64,000 nucleotides of DNA from Bacteroidia bacterium (lineage in GTDB: Bacteria > Bacteroidota > Bacteroidia > Bacteroidales > CAJPTX01), in assembly GCA_905373475.1 (NCBI GenBank), contig CAJPTC010000001.1:1-64000 (forward strand), written 5' to 3'. The notes beneath the pieces are model-generated. The model was not told the DNA's origin and made no database searches. It saw only the letters and a program-made list of their open reading frames with translations. Each line of letters begins with the position of its first letter. Positions within the stretch are counted from its first letter, which is position 1. The translations under genes were made by a program, and so were the position numbers. Below are positions 24,628 through 31,774 of this stretch, piece by piece.

Positions 24628-25347
24628 CTACACATTGTACCGTGGCTCGACATGTTCAATTATTGAGCAAAAACGCTCGAAATATGGCAACCATTCTTCG
24701 TTTTCATCCTCTGAAAAATAGACTTTTACACGCTCCAATTTTTCCTCATATCTTGGATCGTTACATAATTTGGAAATTATTAATCCCGTAAATTGAGCAT
24801 CTTCATTCCCGTAAAGTATTCCATACTTGCTATCTGCCCAAAATAGATCTTTAGCATCTAACTCCTCCATCTTTTTTAAGACAGAAGGCAATGTTCTATA
24901 ACGTTTTGAGAATTCAGATTCTTCATTTTCTAAATGAAAAGCTATCCAATCACAAAGTTCAAAAAGAGCTTTTTCAGTATCTACTCCTGTCCACCTATCA
25001 AAATCTGCAGAGAAATGATCTCGTCCATAATAACCAGTCCCATCTTCAGGGATAACGTTGTCTTTAATTATTGGCGTAATAGCTATTCTCTTAGAACACC
25101 ATGCCCACGACTGGTATAATGTCTTTTCAAAGATTTGGTTATATAGGGTTGCAACTTCAGGGAAACTTCTCTTACCAAAACGAAGATCTATGAAATCATA
25201 TTTTGTATAAAATCCTACAGTAAAAAGATCTATATAATTAGGATATACCTTAAAAAATCCTTTTATTCCAGGTGTCGTAATACGTTCATATCCCAATGAA
25301 GTCAATAACTCATCAAGTCGTCTCAGCATAATATCTTTTCGCTTCAT
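24628..25347 (-). CDS. Immunity-like paralogue 2 of 3 (unknown family)
   Basis: 239-residue cytoplasmic protein, paralogous to its neighbours: N-terminal LDELLTSLGYERIT, central DRWTGVDTEKALFELCDWI, YRTLPSVLKKMEELDAKDLFW, GLIISKLCNDPRYEEKLERV and C-terminal HVEPRYNV. It has diverged most at the 3' end, where the 51-bp repeat of the other two is only partly matched. ATG 25347 is the only reasonable start; a short frame ending at TAA 25351-25353 precedes it by three bases. No enzyme motif seen. Immunity function is inferred only from arrangement and divergence pattern. Confidence 0.7.
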   Translation of the reverse strand: MKRKDIMLRRLDELLTSLGYERITTPGIKGFFKVYPNYIDLFTVGFYTKYDFIDLRFGKRSFPEVATLYNQIFEKTLYQSWAWCSKRIAITPIIKDNVIPEDGTGYYGRDHFSADFDRWTGVDTEKALFELCDWIAFHLENEESEFSKRYRTLPSVLKKMEELDAKDLFWADSKYGILYGNEDAQFTGLIISKLCNDPRYEEKLERVKVYFSEDENEEWLPYFERFCSIIEHVEPRYNV

Positions 25348-25350
25348 CTT

Positions 25351-25404
25351 TTAATCTCCTCTTGTTTGGGAATTCGTGCCACGTCCTATTTTTTTCCAAG
25401 CCCT
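25351..25404 (-). pseudogene. Possible toxin C-terminal stub before paralogue 2
   Basis: Minus-strand frame of about 17 codons (RAWKKIGRGTNSQTRGD) running out of the 3' end of paralogue 3 and stopping at TAA 25351-25353, three bases before paralogue 2. It is too short to be convincing alone; it is listed because it repeats the arrangement seen before the other two paralogues. Confidence 0.3.
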
Positions 25405-25454
25405 CTCTACACATTATACCTTGGTTCTACTCGCTCGAGGATCTCTTTTAGCTT
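25404..25454. repeat. 51-bp direct repeat, copy 2
   Basis: Identical to 23801-23851. It covers the 3' end and stop of paralogue 3. A diverged third copy of the end sits at 24625-24660 in paralogue 2. Confidence 0.9.
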
Positions 25455-26120
25455 CTCGAAATAAATGCGTTCTTTTTCATAGTTGTCTCCCATATAGATC
25501 GCTTCCCAGTGTTTAAATTTTCTATTGTAGTCATTATCATTACATAATTTTGATATAATTAGACCTGAGAACATCGATTCACTACTATTCAATATGCCAC
25601 GACAAGGATCGCCCCAAAAAATATGATTTGATTCTAAATCATCCATATACGCCAAAAGATTTGGTAAATAAGAATAGCGATCTAGAAAAGGGACTCCATT
25701 TTCCATTAAATAGGTTGTAAGCCAATCACAAAATTCACTTAATGCTTTCTCTGTATCCAGTCCAAACCACAAATTGTAATTCATAGAAAATGGTGTTTTA
25801 CCATAATCTCCAGCGACATTTTCAATTAAATTACAATCTCTTATTGTAAAATCCATAAAATATTTCTTTTTTCGTTTTGGAGGATATTTATATCCGTCCA
25901 TTGAATAAATTGGAGCTAGAAGATCTACAACTTCTTTAATTGATCTAGAATGACGATTTATCTCTATAGCGTCAGTTCGATTATGAAATAGTAGATGTAA
26001 TATATCTATATGTCTTTCGTTTTCTTTAAGAAAACTTCCTCCCCAAAAAGAACTTCTTTGGTATCCTAAAGGAGATAAAGAAGCCTCCAAACAATCTAGA
26101 ACAAAATTCTTTTTCTTCAT
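25407..26120 (-). CDS. Immunity-like paralogue 3 of 3 (unknown family)
   Basis: 237-residue cytoplasmic protein of the same unrecognised family (ASLSPLGYQRSS, then FGLDTEKALSEFCDWL, YSYLPNLLAYMDDLE, GLIISKLCNDNDYNRKF, KEILERVEPRYNV). ATG 26120 is taken; a GTG at 26129 shares its G with the TAG stop of the upstream stub, so either start would couple it tightly to that frame. Its last 51 bp are identical to those of paralogue 1 although the rest of the genes is strongly diverged, a sign of gene conversion or of recombination at module ends. Confidence 0.7.
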   Translation of the reverse strand: MKKKNFVLDCLEASLSPLGYQRSSFWGGSFLKENERHIDILHLLFHNRTDAIEINRHSRSIKEVVDLLAPIYSMDGYKYPPKRKKKYFMDFTIRDCNLIENVAGDYGKTPFSMNYNLWFGLDTEKALSEFCDWLTTYLMENGVPFLDRYSYLPNLLAYMDDLESNHIFWGDPCRGILNSSESMFSGLIISKLCNDNDYNRKFKHWEAIYMGDNYEKERIYFEKLKEILERVEPRYNV

Positions 26121-26128
26121 CAGATTCA

Positions 26129-26257
26129 CTAAATTTCTGTTATTCTATCGATTACGAAATCTTTAATATTCGCATCATCGTTACGACTATAAATTTTGAT
26201 TAGTTGTATATTTTCTGTTGGAAATCCTTGTAAATTCCAGTAGCCCGTGCACGATGG
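26129..26257 (-). pseudogene. Possible toxin C-terminal stub before paralogue 3
   Basis: On the minus strand a 42-codon frame (tail YWNLQGFPTENIQLIKIYSR, then NDDANIKDFVIDRITEI) ends at TAG 26129-26131, touching the start of paralogue 3. Upstream it is cut by a stop about where composition changes from AT-rich to ordinary. It reads like the end of a real protein without a beginning. The parent, perhaps a toxin, is not in the window. Confidence 0.5.
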
Positions 26258-26365
26258 CTATGAGGAACGGGCATGGATTAGCGGCGGGATAATAAGACAA
26301 TCCGCAGACTAGTATGAGCCGTGCTGTAGCGGCACGACTTTATTGTAGCACTGAACTGCATACAA
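26258..26365. other. Island boundary, no gene seen
   Basis: About 108 bp of ordinary composition between the stub and the DUF6913 gene. It includes a small inverted repeat (CGTGC/GCACG around 26312-26328) but no T-run, repeat or attachment-type duplication that I can support. Confidence 0.3.
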
Positions 26366-26905
26366 TTACTCTTGCAATCCTTCGCCCAAGTACTGTTGCA
26401 AAAGCTCCAGACGTTCGCGAGTAGAAGAACGTTCGCCTGCGGCAATCAAGAGGTCGTATTCTAACGGTGGCTGCGGAGCAAAGCCTACCTTAATGCTTGC
26501 TTGTGATGTGGCACAAAGCCAAAGGAGCGGCATAGCGGGCTCGTGCGTAAAATCGAGGAGTAGATCATAGGGGGTATTAACCATTGTGAGGAAACGCTCC
26601 GATACGGGACGTTCGTACCAATTTAGGTCTGTGGGGCGTAAAATTGTGGCGTTTTGCATCCCGCGCAAATGCAATGAAAGCTCCTTGGCATCGGAGTAGG
26701 AACAAATCATTACCTGTTTCCCATGACGGAGTAGTTCGCGCGCAAAGGAGTTAATCTGCTCACAAGCTTGCTGATCTTCCGCATCAAAAAGGAAAAGAAA
26801 GGTCGTACACGAAGACAGACGACGTAACGTCCGCACACCACGAGATATTCTCTTAAAACGAAGCAAACGCTTCCGACTCCACCATCTTTTGATTCCTGCA
26901 AACAT
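26366..26905 (-). CDS. DUF6913-family protein
   Basis: 179-residue cytoplasmic protein of a family found across Bacteroidota, with unknown function. A strongly basic N-terminus (IKRWWSRKRLLRFKRISRGVRTL) is followed by an alpha/beta domain with LFLFDAED, MICSYSDAKEL and DLLLDFTHEP segments. It starts 10 bp after the ligA stop. From memory, DUF6913 genes usually sit directly before dapA in Bacteroidales; here the 2.5-kb paralogue island separates the two, which supports insertion of that island. Confidence 0.75.
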   Translation of the reverse strand: MFAGIKRWWSRKRLLRFKRISRGVRTLRRLSSCTTFLFLFDAEDQQACEQINSFARELLRHGKQVMICSYSDAKELSLHLRGMQNATILRPTDLNWYERPVSERFLTMVNTPYDLLLDFTHEPAMPLLWLCATSQASIKVGFAPQPPLEYDLLIAAGERSSTRERLELLQQYLGEGLQE

Positions 26906-26915
26906 CTAGAGACTG

Positions 26916-28985
26916 TTACTGTTTCAATAAATCGTTGAATTCCTCCTCGGTGAGGATTTTCACCCCTTTTTCATGCGCCGCGCGTAACTTCTTATCATTC
27001 GGTCGTACACCAGTAAGCAGTAAGGTCGTCTGCGCATTTACCGCACTTTGTACAGTAGCCCCCATAGCCTTTACGCGTTTTGTGACCTCGGGACGCGACC
27101 CTATTGACAATTTCCCCGTAATCACTACATATTCTCCTGCGAGACTGTCAGACAATCTGCGCTGTGTATGATATTTTAGGTCAAACCCTATTTCCGTAAG
27201 ACGTGCTAACAGATCGGCATTCTGCGGAGCATGAAAATAGTTCCAGATCGCTTCTGCAATTATTTGCCCGACGTTGGGTATATTACTCATCTCCTCTATG
27301 CTGGCTTCTGCTACTGCTTGTAACGATCCAAAATGCTCAAGTAGTACCTCGGACTGCACTTCTCCGAGATTCGGCACCCCCAGACCAAATAGTAACGCTT
27401 CCACGGGACGGTTAATAGAGAGACGAATCTTGTCAAGTAGCTGCTCGTTAGACTGCTTGTAGAGCTCTATGCGTGCTGCAACGTCCTTGTCAATGATTTC
27501 ACCCCCAAACAGATCATACTTTAATTTCCCCTTTAAGCCGTATTCCTTTGCATATTGAAGCAGTTTCGCGGGTGTAAGGTCATATACATCCAGTGTGTCG
27601 TAGATGAGTCCGTTCCTATACCACTCTTCGATTCTCTTGTCGCCCAACGAACGAATGTCTACTGCATCGCGCGATGTAAAATGGATAGTACGTGCAATCT
27701 TTTGGTCTATGCATCCCTCATGATTCGGACATATATAGTACGCCTGCCCATCTACACGTTGAAGAGGTGTTCCACAGCATGGGCACATTTCGGGGTATCG
27801 AATAGGCTTCGCCCCTGCTTCTCTCTTCTCCTTATTGACTCCTACCACTTTGGGGATCACTTCGCCCGCTCGCTCTATAAGGATAGTATCGTGTTCATGT
27901 AAATCGAGCCGAAGTAGTTGGTCTGCATTATGCAAAGTCGCCTTCTGTATGTCGGCATGATTAAGCTTTATTGTATCGAAAATAGCCACAGGGGTTACAA
28001 CTCCCGTACGCCCTACCTGGAATTCGACTCTATCCAAACGCGTTTCTTTTTGCTCTGGCGGATATTTGTAGGCCATTGCCCAACGGGGCGAATGTGAAGT
28101 AGCACCCAATCTATTGCGTGCCGCAAGGTTATTTACTTTCACGACAGCGCCGTCAGTATCGTAATCCAACCCATAGCGCAAATCTTTCCACGCTTCAATG
28201 GTTGCAATGACCTCATCAATATCGGAACACGGTTTCCGAAGCTCGCCAACTGGGAAGCCCCATTTCCGAAGCTGTTCGATTGTGTTCCAATGATCAGGGC
28301 ATATCTCTTTACCATAATACTGATAACATACACATTGGAGTCGGCGTTCAGCTACTTTACTCGGGTCATGCGTTTTAACAGTTCCTGAAGTCGCATTGCG
28401 AGGAGTTTTAAGCTTATTTTTGTTCTCAGGATCTTGCGCTTGCTCCTCGAAATAGGAATTGAGCATATAGACCTCGCCGCGAACCTCAAAATCAAAATCT
28501 ATGTCGGGAATATGGTGTGGAATACCTGCAATCTGCAGTATATTGTTCGTTACATTGTCTCCTTCCACACCGTTACCTCGGGTTGCAGCATAAACGAGTT
28601 GTCCTTTTTCATAGCGCAGGGCTATCGCCATTCCGTCGTACTTCAACTCGCAAACATAACCAACCTCTTCCGCAAGAAGTTCGCGCACACGTTTATCAAA
28701 CTCCCGCACCTCCTCGTAGGAGTAACTATTGTCTAGCGACAGCATCGGGATGGTGTGCTGCACTTTCAGGAAAAAGTCGTCGCGATCTTCCCCGACCTTT
28801 TGTGTGGGAGAATCGCCTCGCACTAAGGAAGGGTACTGCGCTTCAAGCGCTTCCAATTCTTTCTTCTTCAGATCGTATTCCAGATCTGAAATGAGCGACT
28901 TGTTTTTGTTATAGTAGGCTTCGTTGTATTGGTTCAACTCTACTACCAATGCCGTAATTTTTGCAGATGCTTCGCTTATAGTCAT
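26916..28985 (-). CDS. ligA: NAD-dependent DNA ligase
   Basis: Seals nicks in DNA during replication and repair, using NAD+ to adenylate itself. 689 residues. The adenylated lysine is K115 (CELKYDGMA). Nucleotidyltransferase motifs are intact (DTDGAVVKV, AYKYPPE). A four-cysteine zinc finger (CPCCGTPL ... CPNHEGC) lies near 410-435, HhH repeats follow (NRPVEALLFGLGVPNLGEV, SNIPNVGQIIAEAI), and a BRCT domain ends the protein (GEYVVITGKLSIGSRPEV). ATG 28985 with AGGGGACAAGG before it is preferred to an in-frame TTG at 29003. Confidence 0.98.
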   Translation of the reverse strand: MTISEASAKITALVVELNQYNEAYYNKNKSLISDLEYDLKKKELEALEAQYPSLVRGDSPTQKVGEDRDDFFLKVQHTIPMLSLDNSYSYEEVREFDKRVRELLAEEVGYVCELKYDGMAIALRYEKGQLVYAATRGNGVEGDNVTNNILQIAGIPHHIPDIDFDFEVRGEVYMLNSYFEEQAQDPENKNKLKTPRNATSGTVKTHDPSKVAERRLQCVCYQYYGKEICPDHWNTIEQLRKWGFPVGELRKPCSDIDEVIATIEAWKDLRYGLDYDTDGAVVKVNNLAARNRLGATSHSPRWAMAYKYPPEQKETRLDRVEFQVGRTGVVTPVAIFDTIKLNHADIQKATLHNADQLLRLDLHEHDTILIERAGEVIPKVVGVNKEKREAGAKPIRYPEMCPCCGTPLQRVDGQAYYICPNHEGCIDQKIARTIHFTSRDAVDIRSLGDKRIEEWYRNGLIYDTLDVYDLTPAKLLQYAKEYGLKGKLKYDLFGGEIIDKDVAARIELYKQSNEQLLDKIRLSINRPVEALLFGLGVPNLGEVQSEVLLEHFGSLQAVAEASIEEMSNIPNVGQIIAEAIWNYFHAPQNADLLARLTEIGFDLKYHTQRRLSDSLAGEYVVITGKLSIGSRPEVTKRVKAMGATVQSAVNAQTTLLLTGVRPNDKKLRAAHEKGVKILTEEEFNDLLKQ

Positions 28986-29005
28986 CCTTGTCCCCTCTCT
29001 CAATA

Positions 29006-29034
29006 CACAAAGATACGAGAGTATGAGAACTCGG
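29006..29034. repeat. 29-bp imperfect direct repeat, copy 1 (ligA promoter)
   Basis: Matches 30833-30861 with three mismatches; both contain CAAAGATA, the -7 box on the minus strand. The two copies flank the lipoprotein gene block. Confidence 0.75.
29008..29015 (-). promoter_or_regulatory. Promoter -7 box of ligA
   Basis: TATCTTTG on the minus strand matches TAnnTTTG, 23 bp before the ligA start. No clear TTTG -33 box. Confidence 0.55.
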
Positions 29035-29108
29035 AAGGACTACCATCGATCTACATCGAACGAAAAAGCACATGTGCCCGCACATAAGATGTAAACAGAA
29101 ATTGGAGA

Positions 29109-29708
29109 CTATTGACCAAGTTGCACTACAAGCTCTTTACCTCCCTTCAATGCTATCTTCAGCGTATACCGTGCCTGAGTATCTAAAACAGGATCAGGCT
29201 TCAAGTCAAATCGTTGCGACAACCATTTCAAATCATGCTCGGATAAATTGACCAACTTTTTCTGTGTATAGCAAGAACCGAAAGAAACATTACCATTTGA
29301 GTAACCTGCTGCTATATAAGGCGAGTAATCTACAAAACCAACCGTAAAATACTGTGAGACATCTTTTTCATCTGAACCTTCTCCTTGATAAACGGACATT
29401 CCTATGATACCAACGGGTTTTTCAAAAGGAGGACCAATATGCATAAATCTCCTCTTACCGTACTCACCATATTCGTATGCGTAGGAGCGAAAAGTCGCAC
29501 TTTCCCAATCTTCTGAAAAATAGAATGTACCGTACAGAGTTACGTCGTAACTACCGCTGCTAAATCCTTGCAGGACTTTTGAAGGCACATAATAACGATC
29601 GAACAAGAAGTAAACATAATCCGCCCCTGTTTCTCCAACATCACAAGACACTCCCAACAAAACCCAAACGCATACTAGTGATATGAAATAAAAAACATTT
29701 CGTTTCAT
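29109..29708 (-). CDS. Paralogous lipoprotein A (unknown family)
   Basis: 199-residue lipoprotein: signal peptide with lipobox VLLGVSC (Cys near residue 21). I do not recognise the family. It is paralogous to the next gene, sharing YVYFLFDRYYVP, EYGEYGKRR, EGSDEKDVSQYF, LSEHDLKWLS and the C-terminal TLKIALKGGKELVVQL. ATG 29708 gives a standard signal peptide; an upstream TTG at 29738 would add ten residues. Probably the last gene of a three-lipoprotein unit. Tandem diverging lipoproteins could be surface antigens or envelope immunity proteins; neither is shown by the sequence. Confidence 0.75.
   Translation of the reverse strand: MKRNVFYFISLVCVWVLLGVSCDVGETGADYVYFLFDRYYVPSKVLQGFSSGSYDVTLYGTFYFSEDWESATFRSYAYEYGEYGKRRFMHIGPPFEKPVGIIGMSVYQGEGSDEKDVSQYFTVGFVDYSPYIAAGYSNGNVSFGSCYTQKKLVNLSEHDLKWLSQRFDLKPDPVLDTQARYTLKIALKGGKELVVQLGQ
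29118..29159. repeat. 42-bp direct repeat, copy 1
   Basis: Identical to 29823-29864; it encodes the shared C-terminal KIALKGGKELVVQL of lipoproteins A and B. Confidence 0.9.
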
Positions 29709-29807
29709 CACGTACTCTCCTATTGTGTAAAGCCTCAAGGCTAAGAATTACTTTTCTCTCTATACTACTGCCTTCCACACATGCATACAACACATGGAGA
29801 AATAAAC

Positions 29808-30416
29808 TTAATGCTTGTTCGAAAGTTGCACTACAAGCTCTTTACCTCCCTTCAATGCTATCTTTAATGTATAGCGTGCTGCAGTATCTAGGGTGAGATC
29901 TGGCGTCAGAGCTATTTGGTCAGACATCCATTCCAAATCATGCTCGGATAAATCAGTTAGTCTTTTTTGAACAGACCAAGTAGGTATATTGTATTCATCT
30001 GAATATCCTGAACTTATATAGGAAGAACAATCCCAAAAAATAATTCCGAAATACTGTGAAACATCTTTTTCATCTGTACCTTCCCTTTGATAAACTCTCA
30101 TCCCAATAATATTTATAGGCTTTTTAAGAGCAGGATACCATGATCGTATTCTCTTTTTGCCATACTCTCCATATTCCAAGGCATAAGTACGGAAGAGTTT
30201 TCCGTCGTCATCCGCCGTAATATAATTGGATGGGAGAGTAGTCAAGCTTATCGAATAGGTGCCATGATATAGAGAGTTTTCATTCACGCCGCGTGGAACA
30301 AAGTAACTTTCAAACAAAAAATAATATTCAAAAGCATCTCCTCCCTTAGTACAAGCAGTTATCAGGAGGACGCATAAACTTGCCAATAAGGCGAGGTAAA
30401 ATCCCGTACGTTTCAT
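29808..30416 (-). CDS. Paralogous lipoprotein B (unknown family)
   Basis: 202-residue lipoprotein with lipobox VLLITAC (Cys about residue 22) and the same layout as lipoprotein A: FEYYFLFESYFVPRGV, ALEYGEYGKKRI, REGTDEKDVSQYF, LSEHDLEWMSD, KIALKGGKELVVQL. The last 42 bp of shared coding sequence are identical to A while the middle of the genes has diverged. It starts 13 bp after lipoprotein C, so the three genes probably share the promoter at 30835-30842. Confidence 0.75.
   Translation of the reverse strand: MKRTGFYLALLASLCVLLITACTKGGDAFEYYFLFESYFVPRGVNENSLYHGTYSISLTTLPSNYITADDDGKLFRTYALEYGEYGKKRIRSWYPALKKPINIIGMRVYQREGTDEKDVSQYFGIIFWDCSSYISSGYSDEYNIPTWSVQKRLTDLSEHDLEWMSDQIALTPDLTLDTAARYTLKIALKGGKELVVQLSNKH
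29823..29864. repeat. 42-bp direct repeat, copy 2
   Basis: Identical to 29118-29159, at the same place in the paralogous gene. Confidence 0.9.
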
Positions 30417-30429
30417 TGTATTATTCTCC

Positions 30430-30708
30430 TCATGGATAAATGTATAGAATATTTGTAAGTTCGTACTGGTAATGGAGCGCGTCTTGTCCTTTTACCCCTA
30501 GCTTCTGTTGTGCTATTTGCAATATCTCAGTACGCGAACGATACGGCGAGCGTTCTAGAGCAAGCATGGCGGTAAGTCGCGCTTTTGCTGCTTGTGCAGA
30601 AGTCTCAGTTTGTGTCGTCTCAGTTTTGGTCTCTAAGCGCTCTTTTGTACAAGACAAAAGGAATGATAAGAGGAGAAGCAGGTTTACAAAAATCAGTTGC
30701 ACTCTCAT
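30430..30708 (-). CDS. Small lipoprotein C (unknown)
   Basis: 92-residue lipoprotein: hydrophobic signal LIFVNLLLLLSFLLSC with the lipid-modified cysteine near residue 20, a Thr/Glu-rich linker (KTETTQTETSAQ), and a helical C-terminus (AKARLTAMLALERSPYRSRT onwards). No family recognised and no resemblance to lipoproteins A and B beyond the lipobox. It is the first gene of the unit and 13 bp from B. Confidence 0.65.
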   Translation of the reverse strand: MRVQLIFVNLLLLLSFLLSCTKERLETKTETTQTETSAQAAKARLTAMLALERSPYRSRTEILQIAQQKLGVKGQDALHYQYELTNILYIYP

Positions 30709-30832
30709 CGCTCTGTTTAGTTGGTTACGCAGCAGATATAATAAATTCTACCTCATTTCAAAACAACCTATTCTATAAGCACGAATAAAATATTATAATG
30801 CTGATTATCAATACTAAATGTACTACACTTCG

Positions 30833-30861
30833 CACAAAGATACGAGAGTATCGTAACTCGG
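30833..30861. repeat. 29-bp imperfect direct repeat, copy 2
   Basis: Second copy of the ligA promoter-region repeat (29006-29034), upstream of the lipoprotein unit. Confidence 0.75.
30835..30842 (-). promoter_or_regulatory. Promoter -7 box of the lipoprotein unit
   Basis: TATCTTTG on the minus strand, within the 29-bp repeat shared with the ligA promoter. It implies a leader of about 120 nt before lipoprotein C. Confidence 0.5.
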
Positions 30862-30879
30862 TTACCGTGGCGATTGTAC

Positions 30880-30920
30880 AAAAAGAGAATCCCCGCCTAC
30901 GTAGGAGCGTAGACGGGGAT
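30880..30920 (-). terminator. Terminator of the DUF4412-like lipoprotein gene
   Basis: Long hairpin (30889-30920: ATCCCCG outer arm, CTACG inner arm, about 13 pairs with one wobble) followed on the minus strand by TCTCTTTTTG. Confidence 0.85.
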
Positions 30921-30956
30921 ACGATATACAAAGTGTAAGTTAGAGTAGTGCTCCTC

Positions 30957-31691
30957 TTACTTAAAACCAAAACCGAGGAGCTGCTCCATTGCCGAACGGC
31001 TGATTTCTTTGTAGCCGCTCTCTACTTGGAATAGTCGTGGGTCTACCTCGGTGGGTACAATCTCTTTTGCTTCAACCTCAACCGTTATTTTCCCGAGGCA
31101 GAAGCTGCCACAAAGCACCATGCCATCAATACCGTTAAAGGGAACGTAGTCGTTCATCTGCGACCACCCAATGCTTGGTGCGTAAATGAGTCGGTAGCTG
31201 TTCTCTTCGTCTGTTCCTATGTATGATGTGGTATACTTACACGGCGTCCCCATGTAGAGGGTATCCGAGGTTTCATTTTCCATGAGGTGCGTCCGTTCGC
31301 CGTTGAACAAGAAAGAGACATTGTCTTTGGCAATGAGTTCGTGGTAATGAGACCGAACACCGACAACTGATACCATAACATGTCCATCGCCTTTCTTGGT
31401 GTTAAGCAAGAAGACCACGCGCCCCACGCCACCCATCGTGGTCACCTCCATACGCATATTGGGCTTAGAGAAGTAGAGTTTAAGCTCTGAGGGAAAGAAT
31501 GTATTGAGCACGGATTCAACCCCATTGCCGTGCCAATTGAGGTTGTAAACGATATATCCACTCTCAAAGCTCCCAGCCTTGTTGTGCGCATCCTGTGAGT
31601 CGCGACAACCTAGAAAGAGGGAAAAGGAGAGCAAGAGTGGCAGGAGCAACCTCCTGTACTTCGTTGAATACTTATGCTTCCTGAATAACAT
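30957..31691 (-). CDS. DUF4412-like lipoprotein
   Basis: 244 residues with a signal peptide and lipobox LFLGC (Cys near residue 29). The mature part starts SGYIVYNLNW and has an MRMEVTTMGGVGRVVFLLNT strand pair, then a CKYTTSYIG segment, as in DUF4412-type proteins of unknown role exported by Bacteroidota. It is a single-gene unit: the -7 box TAAATTTG at 31725-31732 lies upstream and a strong terminator follows. The family assignment rests on a pattern match and is moderate. Confidence 0.65.
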   Translation of the reverse strand: MLFRKHKYSTKYRRLLLPLLLSFSLFLGCRDSQDAHNKAGSFESGYIVYNLNWHGNGVESVLNTFFPSELKLYFSKPNMRMEVTTMGGVGRVVFLLNTKKGDGHVMVSVVGVRSHYHELIAKDNVSFLFNGERTHLMENETSDTLYMGTPCKYTTSYIGTDEENSYRLIYAPSIGWSQMNDYVPFNGIDGMVLCGSFCLGKITVEVEAKEIVPTEVDPRLFQVESGYKEISRSAMEQLLGFGFK

Positions 31692-31724
31692 ATACTTAGC
31701 TAGCGTTCTGGTCTGTGTTTGCTA

Positions 31725-31732
31725 CAAATTTA
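31725..31732 (-). promoter_or_regulatory. Promoter -7 box of the DUF4412-like gene
   Basis: TAAATTTG on the minus strand matches TAnnTTTG, with TTGACC about 21 bp upstream as -33-like element. Leader about 30 nt. The promoter is enclosed by 10-bp inverted repeats (31690-31699 and 31765-31774). Confidence 0.6.
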
Positions 31733-31774
31733 CGCTTTCTCTCCTGATCAGGTCAATCTTTGTACTAAGTATAT

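Noticed and set aside
23804..26129. Three paralogues as a CRISPR or phage gene cluster
   Set aside because: No repeat-spacer pattern, no phage structural or integrase gene; repeats are only at gene ends.
31690..31774. Proven phase-variable promoter
   Set aside because: Inverted repeats are only 10 bp and no recombinase is nearby; kept as a hypothesis in the findings, not as a feature.
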